From Saprospirales bacterium (GTDB taxonomy: Bacteria > Bacteroidota > Bacteroidia > Chitinophagales > Saprospiraceae): a stretch of DNA of 64,000 nucleotides. The stretch lies in assembly GCA_016703765.1 (NCBI GenBank), contig JADJBL010000011.1, positions 72,141 through 136,140 on the forward strand. The letters run 5' to 3'. The translations under genes were made by a program, and so were the position numbers. Under the pieces are notes generated by a model, which saw only the letters and a program-made list of their open reading frames with translations, did not search any database and was not told the origin of the DNA. Positions within the stretch are counted from its first letter, which is position 1; every line of letters starts with the position of its first letter. Shown one piece after another: positions 8,239-17,983 of this stretch.

Positions 8239-10648
8239 TTGGAGTATCCGAAAAACGGTTTGAACGGCCAACACAACCATCCACCGCCCGAGGAAAGCAA
8301 GGACCAGCTTTTTTTCCTCGATACGCGCTCGCTGCTCTTCCGCTTCCTGCGCAACTGGTGGCTTTTTGTCATCGGGATCGCCCTCGGTGTGGCCTACGTG
8401 AAATTTAAACAACGCTATATCATCCCCGTTTACCAGGTGAGAAGCACACTCATTATCGACGGTGGAAAACAGGATATCGACCTGACCGGCCTCCTCGGAG
8501 TGGGGGGCAAATCGGGGCAGGCCGGTGATCTAACCAATGAGATCACCGTCTTGAAGTCGCGGACCCTCATGCGTAAAGTGGTGGATTCTCTCGACCTCCA
8601 CGTGAGTTATTTTCTGGAAGGCCGGGTGAAAACAACCGAATTTTACAAAAATCCGCCGGTGGTCGTGGCCAACGCATTGCCCCTGGAGACTGCCTATGGC
8701 AAGACCCTACGCATTCATCCCATTGACGAAAAGCAGTTCCAACTCATCCTGGAGGATAAGGAAAGTCCTCTTTACGAGTACGGAAAACCTTTTCACCACT
8801 CAGGGGTGATATGGCAACTGGATTACCGCTTCCTTCCCGTGGAAAGCGCCACCATCGTGGTAAAATTGCAGTGGCCCGATGCCGTGGCAGGCAAACTGGC
8901 CAGCTCCTTGATCGTCAACCCCATGATCCGCTCCAACGTGCTGACCCTAGGGCTCAACAACCCGAATATAGAAAAGGCACGCGATATCCTCGAAACCTTA
9001 TCCGGAATATACAACCACAGCGTCATTGAGGCAAAGAACGAAGTCAACCTAAAAACCCTGGCCTTTATCGACGAGCGCCTCCATTTTGTGACCCAGGACC
9101 TTTATCAGGTGGAAAAAGAGGTGGAAGAATTCAAACAAAGCCGCGAACTGCCGCTTGACGTTCGGGAAAATGCAGGGCGCAATATAGGCCTCGCTACCAA
9201 ACGCGACGAAGAGATCCTCGAGCTGGAAGTTCAAAAGGTCCTTCTATCCAATATCGAAAGCATTTTTTAGCGCGATACCCATCGCACCAGAACCCCTGCC
9301 AGTTGTTTCTTCCGTATATGCCGGTAGCCTGGCTGCCCTGGTCGGGGAATACAAGCAACCTTATCCTTCAGCGGCTGAGGCTCCTGGAATACGCACGCCC
9401 GGGGAACCCTGCCGCCGAGCGCCTGCTCCAGCAAATGGGCCTCCTGGAACAAAGCATCCGCCGGAACCTCGGCATTATACGCCAGGAGATCGATCTTCGG
9501 ATCAACAAATGAGAGCCCAACTCGATCCCCTTGAAGAAAAGATCGCCGCCGCCCCCACCAACGAAAGAGAACTGCTCCAGATCATGCGGCAGCAAAAGAT
9601 CAAAGAGACCCTATTTTTAATGCTGCTCGAAAAGCGCGAATCTACCGCCCTGTCCCTGGCCGCCCAGATCGGCAACACCCGGGTGGTGGACGCTCCGGCC
9701 GTGACCGGCGTCATGGGAACCAACCTTCGCAGGCTCTGGATGATCGCGCTCTTTTTGGGTTTTGGTATCCCTGCGCTGGGGCTCTTTTTGATCGAACTAC
9801 TCAACAATAAAGTCCATACCGAAAAGGATATCCGCCGTTATACCAGCGCGCCCTTCCTGGGCATCATCGGCCTGTCGAAAGAAGAAGGCCCCCTGGTGGT
9901 AAAAAAAGGAGGCCGCTCGGCTATCGCCGAAATGTTCCGCCTGCTCCGCACCAATTTGCAGTTTGTCACGGCCGACAGCAAGCCGCCCATTATCCTCATC
10001 ACCTCCAGCGTGAGCGGGGAGGGCAAGACCTTTATCTCCCTCAATCTGGGCATGAGCCTGGCCCTTTCCGGCAAACGCACGGTCATCGTCGGTCTCGACC
10101 TGCGCAAGCCCAAGGTGGGCAACTACCTGAGCTTGCCGGACAGCGTGGGGGTCACCAATTACCTCGTGGGCGAAGCTTCGCTTCGGGATATCATCCACGC
10201 CACCCCCCACAACCCCAACCTCTTCGTAGCCCCCAGCGGTCCTGTACCGCCCAACCCCGCCGAGCTCCTGCTCAGCCCGCAGGTGGCCGATATCTTCCAG
10301 CACCTCCGCGAGAATTTCGACGTCATCATCGTCGACTCCGCCCCCGTGGGCCTCGTCGCCGACTCCCTGCTGCTCGGCGAATACGTCAACACCACCATCT
10401 TCGTCACCCGCTTCGGCGCCACCCACATCTCCGCCCTCCAGGTCATCGACGATGTATACCGGCAGAAGAAACTGCCCCGCGTCTCGATCCTCCTCAATGG
10501 CGTCAAACTCAACAAACGCTACGGGTATGGCTATGGCTACGGGTATGGCTATGGCTACGGGTATGGATACGTGGAGCAGGAGGATGGGAGTATGGTGAAG
10601 AAGAAGAGGAAGAAGAAAGAGGAGAAACTAGGGAGGACCACAGATTGA
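8239..10648 (+). CDS. Wzc-type tyrosine autokinase / chain-length regulator (three frameshifts in the sequence)
   Basis: Inner-membrane co-polymerase and BY-kinase, about 800 aa once the shifts are bridged. It has an N-terminal TM helix (WWLFVIGIALGVAYV), Wzz domain, GNVR-type helical region (EYKQ...LILQRLRLLEYARPGNP), second TM helix (WMIALFLGFGIPALG) and cytoplasmic kinase with Walker A SSVSGEGKTFISLNLG, Walker A' VIVGLDLRKPKVG and Walker B VIIVDSAPVG. The tail is a Tyr-Gly array (YGYGYGYG...) that would hold the autophosphorylated tyrosines, then a Lys-rich end. Reading-frame breaks lie near 9265 (T run), 9357 and 9508; each half continues the family alignment, so sequence error is likely. 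The start is TTG 8239. The stop lies in the left arm of a hairpin repeat. Confidence 0.88.
10520..10570 (+). repeat. 18-nt tandem repeat encoding the Tyr-Gly tail
   Basis: The unit tacgggtatggctatggc occurs at 10520-10537 and 10538-10555, with a partial third copy to 10570. It encodes alternating Tyr and Gly at the kinase C-terminus, where BY-kinases carry their phosphorylated tyrosine cluster. Confidence 0.9.
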
Positions 10649-10733
10649 CGCTGATTTTATGATTTCGCAGAGGGGATGCAAAGGCCCCGTTAAAAATCAG
10701 TGAAATCATACAATCAGTGTCAATCTGTGGTCC
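10635..10733. repeat. Long imperfect hairpin spanning the Wzc stop codon
   Basis: Outer arms 10635-10656 and 10712-10733 are 22 bp with one mismatch (ggaccacagattgacgctga...). Inner arms (atgatttc / gaaatcat) extend the structure. The kinase stop codon (10646-10648) falls inside the left arm, so the last residues of the protein are encoded by the repeat. It resembles the post-stop hairpins at 7268, 48111, 56666, 58406 and 61300. Confidence 0.85.
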
Positions 10734-10754
10734 CCGGCGGTAAAAAATAGAGAA

Positions 10755-11629
10755 ATGAATTCAGGCCCAATAAAAGACATAAGAGAGAACGAAGACCAAT
10801 GGGATACCGTCATCACCCCCCAGCGGTCCCTCTTCGACCTGAAGCTGAAGGAAGTCTGGCGCTACCGCGACCTGCTCACGCTGTTCGTGCGCCGCGACTT
10901 CGTCGCGCAGTACAAACAGACGATCCTGGGGCCGCTCTGGCACTTCGTGCAGCCCCTGCTCACCACCCTCATGTTTACGGTGATGTTCGGGAGGCTGGCG
11001 GGGATATCGACCGATGGGATACCGCCGATGCTTTTTTACCTGGCGGGGCTGACGAACTGGAACTATTTCGCGCATTGCCTCACCGGCACGGCGAATACTT
11101 TCAGGGGCAATCAGGGCATCTTCGGGAAAGTGTACTTCCCGCGTCTGGTCACTCCCCTGAGCATCGTGCTGAGCAACCTGATCAAATACGGTATACAGTT
11201 ATTGCTGTTCATCGGGTTTTATGTGTACTTCCTGGCGCAGGGTGCGCCCATAGAGCCCAATATCTACCTATTGCTTTTCCCTCTGCTGGTGCTCCTGCTT
11301 GCCGGCATGGGTCTGGGATTCGGCCTGGTGATCACCTCCATGACTACCAAATACAGGGATCTGAGCGTGTTGCTGACCTTTGGCGTGCAGCTCTTTATGT
11401 ACGCCACCCCGGTGATCTACCCCTATCCCAGGTGCCGGAGCGCTATCGCTATATTGCGGCGCTCAACCCCATGACCAGCCTGATCGAGACGTTCAAATTC
11501 GGGGCTTTGGGCCATGGTACTTTTTCCTGGGCGTATCTGGCGTATAGCGCTGCTTTTACGCTGGTGCTGCTGGTGCTCGGCGTGCTGGTGTTTAACAAGA
11601 CGGAAAGGAATTTTATGGATACGGTTTAA
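10755..11629 (+). CDS. Wzm-type ABC transporter permease (one frameshift)
   Basis: Membrane permease of the polysaccharide ABC-2 exporter family, about 291 aa when bridged. Hallmarks are an amphipathic N-terminus (LKLKEVWRYRDLLTLFVRRDFVAQYKQTILGPLWHFVQPLL), the following TM helices, the FGRLAGISTDGIPPMLFYLAG loop and the C-terminal YRYIAALNPMTSLIETF motif followed by a last TM pair. The frame breaks near 11430 in a short C run (PVIYPYP to QVPERYRYI), best explained by one missing C. It is expected to pair with one or both Wzt ATPases at 14.7-17.3 kb to move lipid-linked polymer across the inner membrane. Confidence 0.9.
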
Positions 11630-12316
11630 AATAGAGGGGGACCTTTTCTCCTGGCCCCGGAGCAAGAATCTTTCCTCCTCAAAAAGCAAAAGAACAAGGT
11701 CTTTTGCATTGGCCGGAACAAAACAGGTACCACCTCTTTGGAAAAGGCTTTAAGGGAATTGGGATTTAAAATGGGGGATCAATCCCGGGCCGAGTGGTTA
11801 TTGCCCTATTACAAGGAGAGAAATTTTTCACCAATCATCGACTTTTGCCGCACAGCGGATGCCTTTCAGGATGCGCCATTTAGTTATCCATATACCTTTA
11901 TCGCCCTATATCAGGCTTTTCCAGACGCAAAATTTATCCTGTCGGTTAGAAATAACGATGAGGAATGGTACCAATCCGTGCTGAGGTTTCAATCAAAAAA
12001 TATTGGAAAAAACGGGGCCCTTCCTTCGGCCGAAGACCTGAAAAATGCCACCTACCGGTATAAGGGATTTATGTGGGAAATGTTCCAGGCTCTTTACCAA
12101 ACCCCGGAAAACGACCCATACAACAAAGAAACCCTGATCGCCCATTATAACTTCCACAATCAAATGGCCAGGGACTTTTTTAGAGATAAACCCAATTTCC
12201 TGGAGATAAATGTGTCTGAAGAGGGCGCATATCAAAAATTGTGTGGCTTCCTGAACGTGAGCCCGGTCCGGCAGGAATTTCCCTGGGAAAACAAGTCTTT
12301 CGCTCCGAACCCATAA
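11630..12316 (+). CDS. Sulfotransferase-like protein, start unresolved
   Basis: A likely PAPS-dependent sulfotransferase acting on the polysaccharide. The phosphosulfate-binding motif is CIGRNKTGTTSLEKALRELG, and a 3'-phosphate-binding stretch is seen in FILSVRNNDEEWYQSV. About 220 aa. The binding motif lies before the first in-frame TTG (11738), so the real start must be upstream. The frame is open from directly after the Wzm stop with no ATG, GTG or TTG, so either a rare start or an indel hides it. The end at 12316 is followed after 20 bases by the BKACE-like gene. Confidence 0.75.
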   Translation, partial: NRGGPFLLAPEQESFLLKKQKNKVFCIGRNKTGTTSLEKALRELGFKMGDQSRAEWLLPYYKERNFSPIIDFCRTADAFQDAPFSYPYTFIALYQAFPDAKFILSVRNNDEEWYQSVLRFQSKNIGKNGALPSAEDLKNATYRYKGFMWEMFQALYQTPENDPYNKETLIAHYNFHNQMARDFFRDKPNFLEINVSEEGAYQKLCGFLNVSPVRQEFPWENKSFAPNP

Positions 12317-12335
12317 ACTCCAATCGTCCAGGATT

Positions 12336-13205
12336 TTGAACATTATTATCAACTTTTGCCCAACGGGGATGATCCCCACCAAGGAAATGACGCCCCATGT
12401 GCCCGTCAACCCCGAAGAGACGATCGAGCAGGTGCATGAGGCCTGGGAAATGGGCATCACGGTGGCGCATCTGCATGCCCGCGATGAAGCCGGCTCACCA
12501 ACCTGGGATCCCGATATTTACAGGTCTATTTTCGAGGGCGTGCGAAAGCATTGCCCGGGTTTGGTAGTTTGCGGAAGCACATCCGGGCGCAATTTCCCCG
12601 AACTGGAGAAGCGCTCCGCTTTGATCGAACTCATGCCGGATATGTGCTCGCTGACCCTGAGCTCGCTCAATTTCGCCCAGCACGCCTCCGTCAATGCTCC
12701 GGATACCATCGTCGGGCTCCTGGAGAAAATGAACGCCTGGGGAGTACATCCGGAATTCGAATGCTTCGACCTGGGTATGATCAACTACGGCAAATACCTC
12801 ATCGGAAAAGGGCTCGCAAAGGGGCCCCATTACTGGAATATCCTGTTCGGCAATATTGCCGGTATGCAGGCCGAATTCCACCAGATGGGAGCTGCTCTGA
12901 ACGAAATCCCGGAAGGCCATTTCGTCGCGTTTGCAGGGCTGGGGGCCAGCCAGACTCCAGTGATGGGCGCCGCTATCGCCCAGGGTCTTGGCGTGCGCAT
13001 CGGGCTGGAAGACAATATCTGGTACGACCGGAAAAAATCAACGCTGGCCACGAATATTACCCTGCTCCGTCGGGTACATCAACTCCTAGAAATCCACGAA
13101 CGGAACTTCATGTCTCCTTTCGAATTTGGCAACTATGGCTTTTACAACTCCGGCCGAGATCAATCTGCTGGGCTTCAGCGGGAACACCCTGGCCCTGCTC
13201 TTTGA
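12336..13205 (+). CDS. BKACE-family (DUF849) beta-keto acid cleavage enzyme
   Basis: Zn-dependent enzyme of the 3-keto-5-aminohexanoate cleavage (Kce/BKACE) superfamily, which condenses a beta-keto acid with acetyl-CoA. 289 aa. It starts at TTG 12336 (NIIINFCPTGMIPTK). The metal-binding HLHARDE motif, CGSTSGR, the FECFDLGMI segment and a C-terminal VRIGLEDNIWY are family hallmarks. It lies in a polysaccharide locus, where this family is unexpected, and overlaps the NeuD-like gene by up to 80 bases. The last 20 residues look out of frame, so the true stop may be near 13145. Substrate unknown; it may make an acyl or amino-acyl group for sugar decoration (inference). Confidence 0.85.
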   Translation: MNIIINFCPTGMIPTKEMTPHVPVNPEETIEQVHEAWEMGITVAHLHARDEAGSPTWDPDIYRSIFEGVRKHCPGLVVCGSTSGRNFPELEKRSALIELMPDMCSLTLSSLNFAQHASVNAPDTIVGLLEKMNAWGVHPEFECFDLGMINYGKYLIGKGLAKGPHYWNILFGNIAGMQAEFHQMGAALNEIPEGHFVAFAGLGASQTPVMGAAIAQGLGVRIGLEDNIWYDRKKSTLATNITLLRRVHQLLEIHERNFMSPFEFGNYGFYNSGRDQSAGLQREHPGPAL

Positions 13206-13792
13206 AACCCTAAGGGTTCTGAAATTTTCGGGCCGTATCCGGGTGATCAAGAATATGGATCTGGAAGACGAAACCCCATACGACCCAGGTATGCCCCACG
13301 AGGTATTGGCTTCGTCGGAATGGTCCGGCCCTTATCAGAACCTGCATTTCGGGGTGGGTCAGCCCGCATCCAAAAAGGGGGTATTCCACAGCTTTCCCGG
13401 CATTTCAAGGGATCAATTCCTGAGCCTGGTTCATCGTGATACCTCCATTGCCTCCACTGCCTCCAATTGGGAATGGCTGTTATCTCGAACCCGGCGTCAT
13501 TCTCTCCCCTTATTCTCAATTGGGTTTCGGGGTGACGATCAACCGCGGTACCAGCATCGGTCACCACACGAGCATCGGCGATTTTAGCACAGTCAACCCC
13601 GGCGTCCATATCGCGGGACATTGCCGGATCGGCGAAGGGGTCGCCCTCGGGATGGGGAGCATTGTATTTGACCATATTTCCATAGGAGACGGCAGCAAGA
13701 TCGGAGGAGGGAGCGTGGTCAACAAAGATATCCCGGCCGGGGTGCTGGCTTATGGCAATCCCTGTAAAGTGATACGTGACCTGAAGGGATAA
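13135..13792 (+). CDS. NeuD-like sugar O-/N-acyltransferase (one frameshift)
   Basis: Left-handed beta-helix acyltransferase of the NeuD/PglD type, about 220 aa after bridging. The N-terminal Rossmann-like half (INLLGFSGNTLALLFETL) is read in one frame. The hexapeptide-repeat half (NGCYLEPGVILSPYSQ, then GVTINRGTSIGHHTSIGDFS) and typical end AYGNPCKVIRDLKG are read in another. The switch occurs near 13460, between DTSIASTAS and IGNGCYL, and fits one extra base. Starts at ATG 13135 or TTG 13126 are possible. It likely acylates an amino sugar of the polymer or its precursor. It ends in a TAATG overlap with the next gene. Confidence 0.82.
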
Positions 13793-14685
13793 TGGAATAC
13801 AAAAATACCACCTCCGACAAACCCTTGGTCTCCGTTTGCATCCAAACCTACAACCACGCCGGGTATATTGTCCAATGCCTCGACGGAATACTTTCCCAGG
13901 AGCGCGATTTTCCAATCGAGGTCATAATCGGCGAGGACGATTCGACTGACGGAACACGTGATATTTGTATTTCCTATGCAGAAAAATACCCGGACCTCAT
14001 CCGGCTCTTCCTCCGCAGCGAAAAAGACAAGATTTGGATCAACGGGCAAAAGACAGGGCGCTTTAATTTTATGTCCAATTTGCAGGCCGCCAGGGGAAAG
14101 TACATCGCGCTTTGCGATGGGGACGACTACTGGGTCGACGTCCAAAAACTGAAAAAGCAGGTTTCCCTGTTGGAAACGGGGACTTTTACGGTATGCGGCA
14201 CCAATGCAAGGCTGTATTACCAAACCACCGGCGCCCTTGGGCCGGCGCTTTTCAAGCACCAGGATCGGACCGAATTTTCGCGCGAAGACCTCGTATTTCA
14301 CAACCCCTTTCCAACTTCCACGGTAGTGTTTAAAAAAGCCTCGGGTGATTTCCCCCAGTGGTTTTGGGAAACTCCTTACCTGGATTGGTCCCTTTATTTT
14401 TTTCATTCCAAGGACGGTAAAGCAATATATCTGGAGGACCTCACGGCTGTTTACCGGATCCATTCCGGAGGACTTTGGGGGAAGATCGGGACCTATCAAA
14501 GGATAAGGAACGGCATAGCCCTGCGGAGTTTTTTTCTAAAAGAGATCGACCAGGTATCTCTCCAGCGGAAGGTTTACCACTCCTTGAGAACAGATGCCTT
14601 TCGCGCCCTTCGTTTCAGCAAAGGGCCAAAAGATGCCCGCTTATTCCTTACGTATTCCTGCAAGTGGTTATTATCCTATGTCTGA
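13792..14685 (+). CDS. Family 2 glycosyltransferase
   Basis: An intact 297-aa inverting GT-A enzyme expected to add one sugar from a nucleotide donor to the lipid-linked repeat unit. It opens with PLVSVCIQTYNHAGYIVQCL and has IGEDDSTDGT for the nucleotide and CDGDDYW as the DxD metal site. HNPFPTSTVVFKK and a C-terminal IYLEDLTAVYRIHSGG follow, typical of the family. The start overlaps the upstream stop by one base and the end overlaps the first wzt-like start by 8 bases, so translation is probably coupled. Donor and acceptor cannot be read from sequence. Confidence 0.9.
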   Translation: MEYKNTTSDKPLVSVCIQTYNHAGYIVQCLDGILSQERDFPIEVIIGEDDSTDGTRDICISYAEKYPDLIRLFLRSEKDKIWINGQKTGRFNFMSNLQAARGKYIALCDGDDYWVDVQKLKKQVSLLETGTFTVCGTNARLYYQTTGALGPALFKHQDRTEFSREDLVFHNPFPTSTVVFKKASGDFPQWFWETPYLDWSLYFFHSKDGKAIYLEDLTAVYRIHSGGLWGKIGTYQRIRNGIALRSFFLKEIDQVSLQRKVYHSLRTDAFRALRFSKGPKDARLFLTYSCKWLLSYV

Positions 14686-15946
14686 TATCGCCATACGAAT
14701 TGAAAACCTCTCCAAACAATACCGCCTCGGTCGCGTCGGCACGGGTACCCTCGGGCACGACCTCAACCGCTGGTGGCATTACATCCGGGGAAAGGAAGAC
14801 CCCTACCTGAAGATCGGGGAGGTTAACGACCGCGCTCATCGGGGGAAATCGGAGTACGTTTGGGCATTGAGGGATATCAGCTTCGAGGCGAGACAAGGCG
14901 AAGTACTCGGAATAATTGGCAGAAATGGCGCAGGGAAAAGTACCCTGCTAAAAATCTTAAGTAAAGTTGCCGGTCCTACCAAGGGCAGGGTAATGGCCAA
15001 GGGAAGGATTGCAAGTCTCCTTGAGGTAGGGACTGGATTTCACCCTGAACTTACAGGTAGAGAAAATATTTTTCTCAACGGGGCCTTACTCGGCATGACC
15101 AAGCAGGAAGTTAGCAGGAAATTGGATGAGATCGTCGATTTTGCAGGCGTAGAAAGGTATTTGGACACCCCCGTTAAACGATACAGCTCCGGAATGACGG
15201 TTCGTTTAGGCTTTGCAGTGGCGGCTTTTCTGGAAGAAGAGATCCTGATTGTCGATGAAGTATTAGCTGTCGGTGATGCGGAGTTTCAAAAAAAAGCCAT
15301 CGGCAAAATGCAGGAAGTAAGTTCCGGAGGAGGAAGAACGGTTTTATTTGTGAGCCATAACATGGAATCCATTCAGCAATTATGCAGCAAAGCCCTTATT
15401 TTAGAGATGGGGACCATGAAGTTTATGGGAAGCAGCCTGGAGGCTATTGATCAATATTTAGACAGCGAAGAGGAAAAGCCTCTACAGCCTCTGTATTTCC
15501 GGCAAGATCGAAAGGGGAGAAATGGCTTTAAGTTTTCAAAACTGGAGTTTTTTGATACCTCCGGCAAACTCATCACGAAAGTGACGACCGGCCAGAAACT
15601 AAGCGTTCTTATCTCATACGAGACAAAAATTGAGCTGGAAAATATCATCGTAAGGGCCCTATTTCTCAATAAGAAAGGAGAAAACGTATTCGTATGCAAT
15701 AACTATCACTCTCAAAAACCATTTGCAACCATTCCAATAAAAGGCGCCTTCAAGTTACATATTCCTAAATTTCCACTTCCCGCCGGGACCTATTACATTC
15801 ATTTGCAATGCCTTTCAAATATGGAAATCGAGGATGAAATCGAATTTGCATCCAAATTTGAAGTCGAAGGCGGTGATTTTTTCGGAACAGGTAAAATCCC
15901 AAAAATAAAAGTTCAAACCTATATTGATCATGAATGGTCGATCTAA
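14678..15946 (+). CDS. Wzt-type polysaccharide ABC transporter ATPase, copy 1
   Basis: A 422-aa ATPase energising export through the Wzm permease. Walker A is GRNGAGKS at residues 81-88, the signature is YSSGM, and Walker B is EEEILIVDEVLAVGD, with H-loop LFVSHNM. Residues about 270-422 form a Wzt_C-like beta-sandwich that in characterised systems recognises the terminal modification of the glycan. The start chosen is ATG 14678 (MSDIAIRIENLSKQYRLG); the frame is open further upstream but inside the GT2 gene. It is followed after 37 bases by a second copy with a near-identical ATPase domain and a different C-terminal domain. Confidence 0.92.
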   Translation: MSDIAIRIENLSKQYRLGRVGTGTLGHDLNRWWHYIRGKEDPYLKIGEVNDRAHRGKSEYVWALRDISFEARQGEVLGIIGRNGAGKSTLLKILSKVAGPTKGRVMAKGRIASLLEVGTGFHPELTGRENIFLNGALLGMTKQEVSRKLDEIVDFAGVERYLDTPVKRYSSGMTVRLGFAVAAFLEEEILIVDEVLAVGDAEFQKKAIGKMQEVSSGGGRTVLFVSHNMESIQQLCSKALILEMGTMKFMGSSLEAIDQYLDSEEEKPLQPLYFRQDRKGRNGFKFSKLEFFDTSGKLITKVTTGQKLSVLISYETKIELENIIVRALFLNKKGENVFVCNNYHSQKPFATIPIKGAFKLHIPKFPLPAGTYYIHLQCLSNMEIEDEIEFASKFEVEGGDFFGTGKIPKIKVQTYIDHEWSI

Positions 15947-15983
15947 CCCCTTTTCAGAATAAACTTATCCAAAGAATCTCTCT

Positions 15984-17291
15984 GTGTCTGACATTGCCAT
16001 CCTGATTGAAAACCTCTCCAAACAGTACCGCCTCGGAAGGGTGGGCACCGGCGCTCTCTATGACGACCTCAACCGGTGGTGGAGCAAGATACGAGGAAAG
16101 GAGGACCCTTTTCTGAAAATTGGAGAGACCAACGATCGGGCCCGAAAGGGCCTTTCGAATTATGTTTGGGCCCTACGAGACATCAACCTCGAGGTGAAAC
16201 AGGGCGAAGTATTGGGTATCATCGGAAAAAACGGCTCGGGGAAAAGTACCCTCCTAAAAGTCCTTAGCAAGGTAACAGGCCCGACAACCGGCAGGGTAAT
16301 GGCCAAAGGCCGGATTGCCAGTTTGTTGGAGGTGGGCACGGGTTTTCACCCCGAGTTGACCGGCAGGGAGAATATCTTCCTAAACGGAGCCATTCTCGGA
16401 ATGACAAAACAGGAAGTGAATCGCAAACTGGACGAGATCGTCGATTTTGCTGGCGTGGAGCGGTATATCGATACGCCAGTCAAACGATACTCCTCCGGTA
16501 TGACGGTCCGTTTGGGGTTTGCAGTTGCAGCTTTCCTGGAGGAAGAAATTTTGATCGTGGACGAGGTATTGGCGGTGGGAGATGCAGAATTCCAGAAGAA
16601 AGCGATTGGGAAAATGCAAGAGGTGAGTATAAGCGGGGGGAGGACCGTACTGTTCGTAAGCCATAATATGGCCTCGATTCAAATGCTCTGCACCAAAACC
16701 ATTATCCTGAAAGATGGCAATTTGTTGCATTCCGGCAATACAGAAGAAGTCATCAACCATTACATGAGGCAGCTGGAGGAGTTGTCGACCAATGATTTGG
16801 CAAATAGGAAAGATAGAGTTGGAAACCAATTGGTCCATATTTCGTCTGTCAGGTTTTTAAACGGGAGCAATCATTCAGAATTAGAAATCATATTGTCGGG
16901 CACTCCTGTGTTGATAGAATTTAACTACACCTGCAAGGACCCTGAAACGATAAAAAACCTTCGCGTTGCCATTGCATTCAGCAACATCCTGGGGGGGGAA
17001 AGTTTTGTATGTGACAATTTTTACATTGGAATACCACTGGAACCCATTTATCCAAAAGGAAGTTTTTTCTGTTTTATTCCAAAATGGCCCTTAAATAAAG
17101 GTGATTATCAATTCAGGATTCATGTGGAGTCTAACAATACCATCCTGGACAGAGTAGAAAATGCCGGTAAAGTAACGGTTGAGTTTGGCGACTTCTTTGG
17201 GTCTGGATTTATCGTACCTCCACATCTGAACGGAGCACTGGTGGAGCATCAATGGTTCAAGGAAATGTCTGCCAATTTAAATGAAAGTTAA
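15984..17291 (+). CDS. Wzt-type polysaccharide ABC transporter ATPase, copy 2
   Basis: A 435-aa paralogue of the preceding gene. It starts at GTG 15984 (SDIAILIENLSKQYRLG, aligning exactly with copy 1). It keeps Walker A GKNGSGKS, the YSSGM signature and EEEILIVDEVLAVGD. After the ATPase the sequences diverge: this C-terminal domain (about residues 265-435) has SSVRFLNGSNHSELEIILSG and an ending GDFFGSGFIVPP comparable in fold but not in sequence to copy 1. Only one permease gene is visible, so the two may form a heterodimer or alternate, each proofreading a different glycan end (inference). Confidence 0.92.
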   Translation: MSDIAILIENLSKQYRLGRVGTGALYDDLNRWWSKIRGKEDPFLKIGETNDRARKGLSNYVWALRDINLEVKQGEVLGIIGKNGSGKSTLLKVLSKVTGPTTGRVMAKGRIASLLEVGTGFHPELTGRENIFLNGAILGMTKQEVNRKLDEIVDFAGVERYIDTPVKRYSSGMTVRLGFAVAAFLEEEILIVDEVLAVGDAEFQKKAIGKMQEVSISGGRTVLFVSHNMASIQMLCTKTIILKDGNLLHSGNTEEVINHYMRQLEELSTNDLANRKDRVGNQLVHISSVRFLNGSNHSELEIILSGTPVLIEFNYTCKDPETIKNLRVAIAFSNILGGESFVCDNFYIGIPLEPIYPKGSFFCFIPKWPLNKGDYQFRIHVESNNTILDRVENAGKVTVEFGDFFGSGFIVPPHLNGALVEHQWFKEMSANLNES

Positions 17292-17302
17292 AAGAGTTCT
17301 CC

Positions 17303-17972
17303 ATGATAAGAAAAATTGCCAATAAAATATTATCCAGATTCGGGTACGAGTTGGTCAGCAGCACAAAAAAGCAACTCACCAAGGTGGCACCTTTGATTAT
17401 TCAAAATATCGCGCGATCCAAACAGAGGGAAATAAAAAGAAGCTCGAAAATATTTGGGTAAAAGAGGAGAACATTGAATTTCTTGCCAAATATATTAAAG
17501 GAAAAATAGCGCAACCGGAATTCGGCTTATGTCATGGGACAAGAAGAGGCAAGGAGCAGGAATGGTTCAGAAAACATTTGAATTGCGAAGTCATTGGAAC
17601 TGAAATTTCCGATAGCGCCTCGAAATTTTCCCATACAATCGAATGGGATTTTCACGAGGTCAAGCCCGAATGGATCGGCAGAGCCGACTTTATTTACTCG
17701 AACTCCTTCGACCATTCCTACGACCCGGAAAATGTATAAATGCATGGATCTCCTGCCTCAAAGAAAATGGCCTTTGCATCCTCGAGCACAGCGATCTGCA
17801 CGAAGCAAGCGGAGTAAATGATCTGGATCCGTTCGGGGCCAGCCTGAGCATTATGCCGTACCTAATGTTAAAATGGGGCAAAGGAAGGTTCTCTGTTGTA
17901 GATATTCTCGAAGCTCCTTCGAAAGAAGAAAATTTGAAATTTCTATCTTTCCTAATCATCCAAAAATCGTAA
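17303..17972 (+). CDS. Class I SAM methyltransferase-like protein (two frameshifts)
   Basis: A probable sugar or capsule methyltransferase, about 223 aa when bridged. It starts MIRKIANKILSRFGYELVSS. The frame changes in an A6 run near 17366 to give HQGGTFDYSKYRAIQTEGN, then FGLCHGTRRGKEQEWFRKH and VIGTEISDSASKF, then FIYSNSFDHSYDPE. It changes again in an A4 run near 17735 to give KCINAWISCLKENGLCILEHSD. The SAM-binding GTRRGKE and EIS acidic turn and the later ADFIYSNSFDH fit a Rossmann methyltransferase. Both breaks are in homopolymers, so this is probably one intact gene. It lies upstream of an FkbM gene. Confidence 0.72.
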
Positions 17973-17983
17973 AGCAGCCGTCG

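Noticed and set aside
9303-9512. Separate small gene between two halves of the Wzc-type kinase
   Set aside because: Its second half (LILQRLRLLEYARPGNP) is the missing GNVR-region helix of the kinase, so it is one exon-like piece of a frameshifted gene.
13247-13915. 222-codon minus-strand open frame
   Set aside because: It lies opposite the hexapeptide acyltransferase and the start of a GT2, with no motif of its own.
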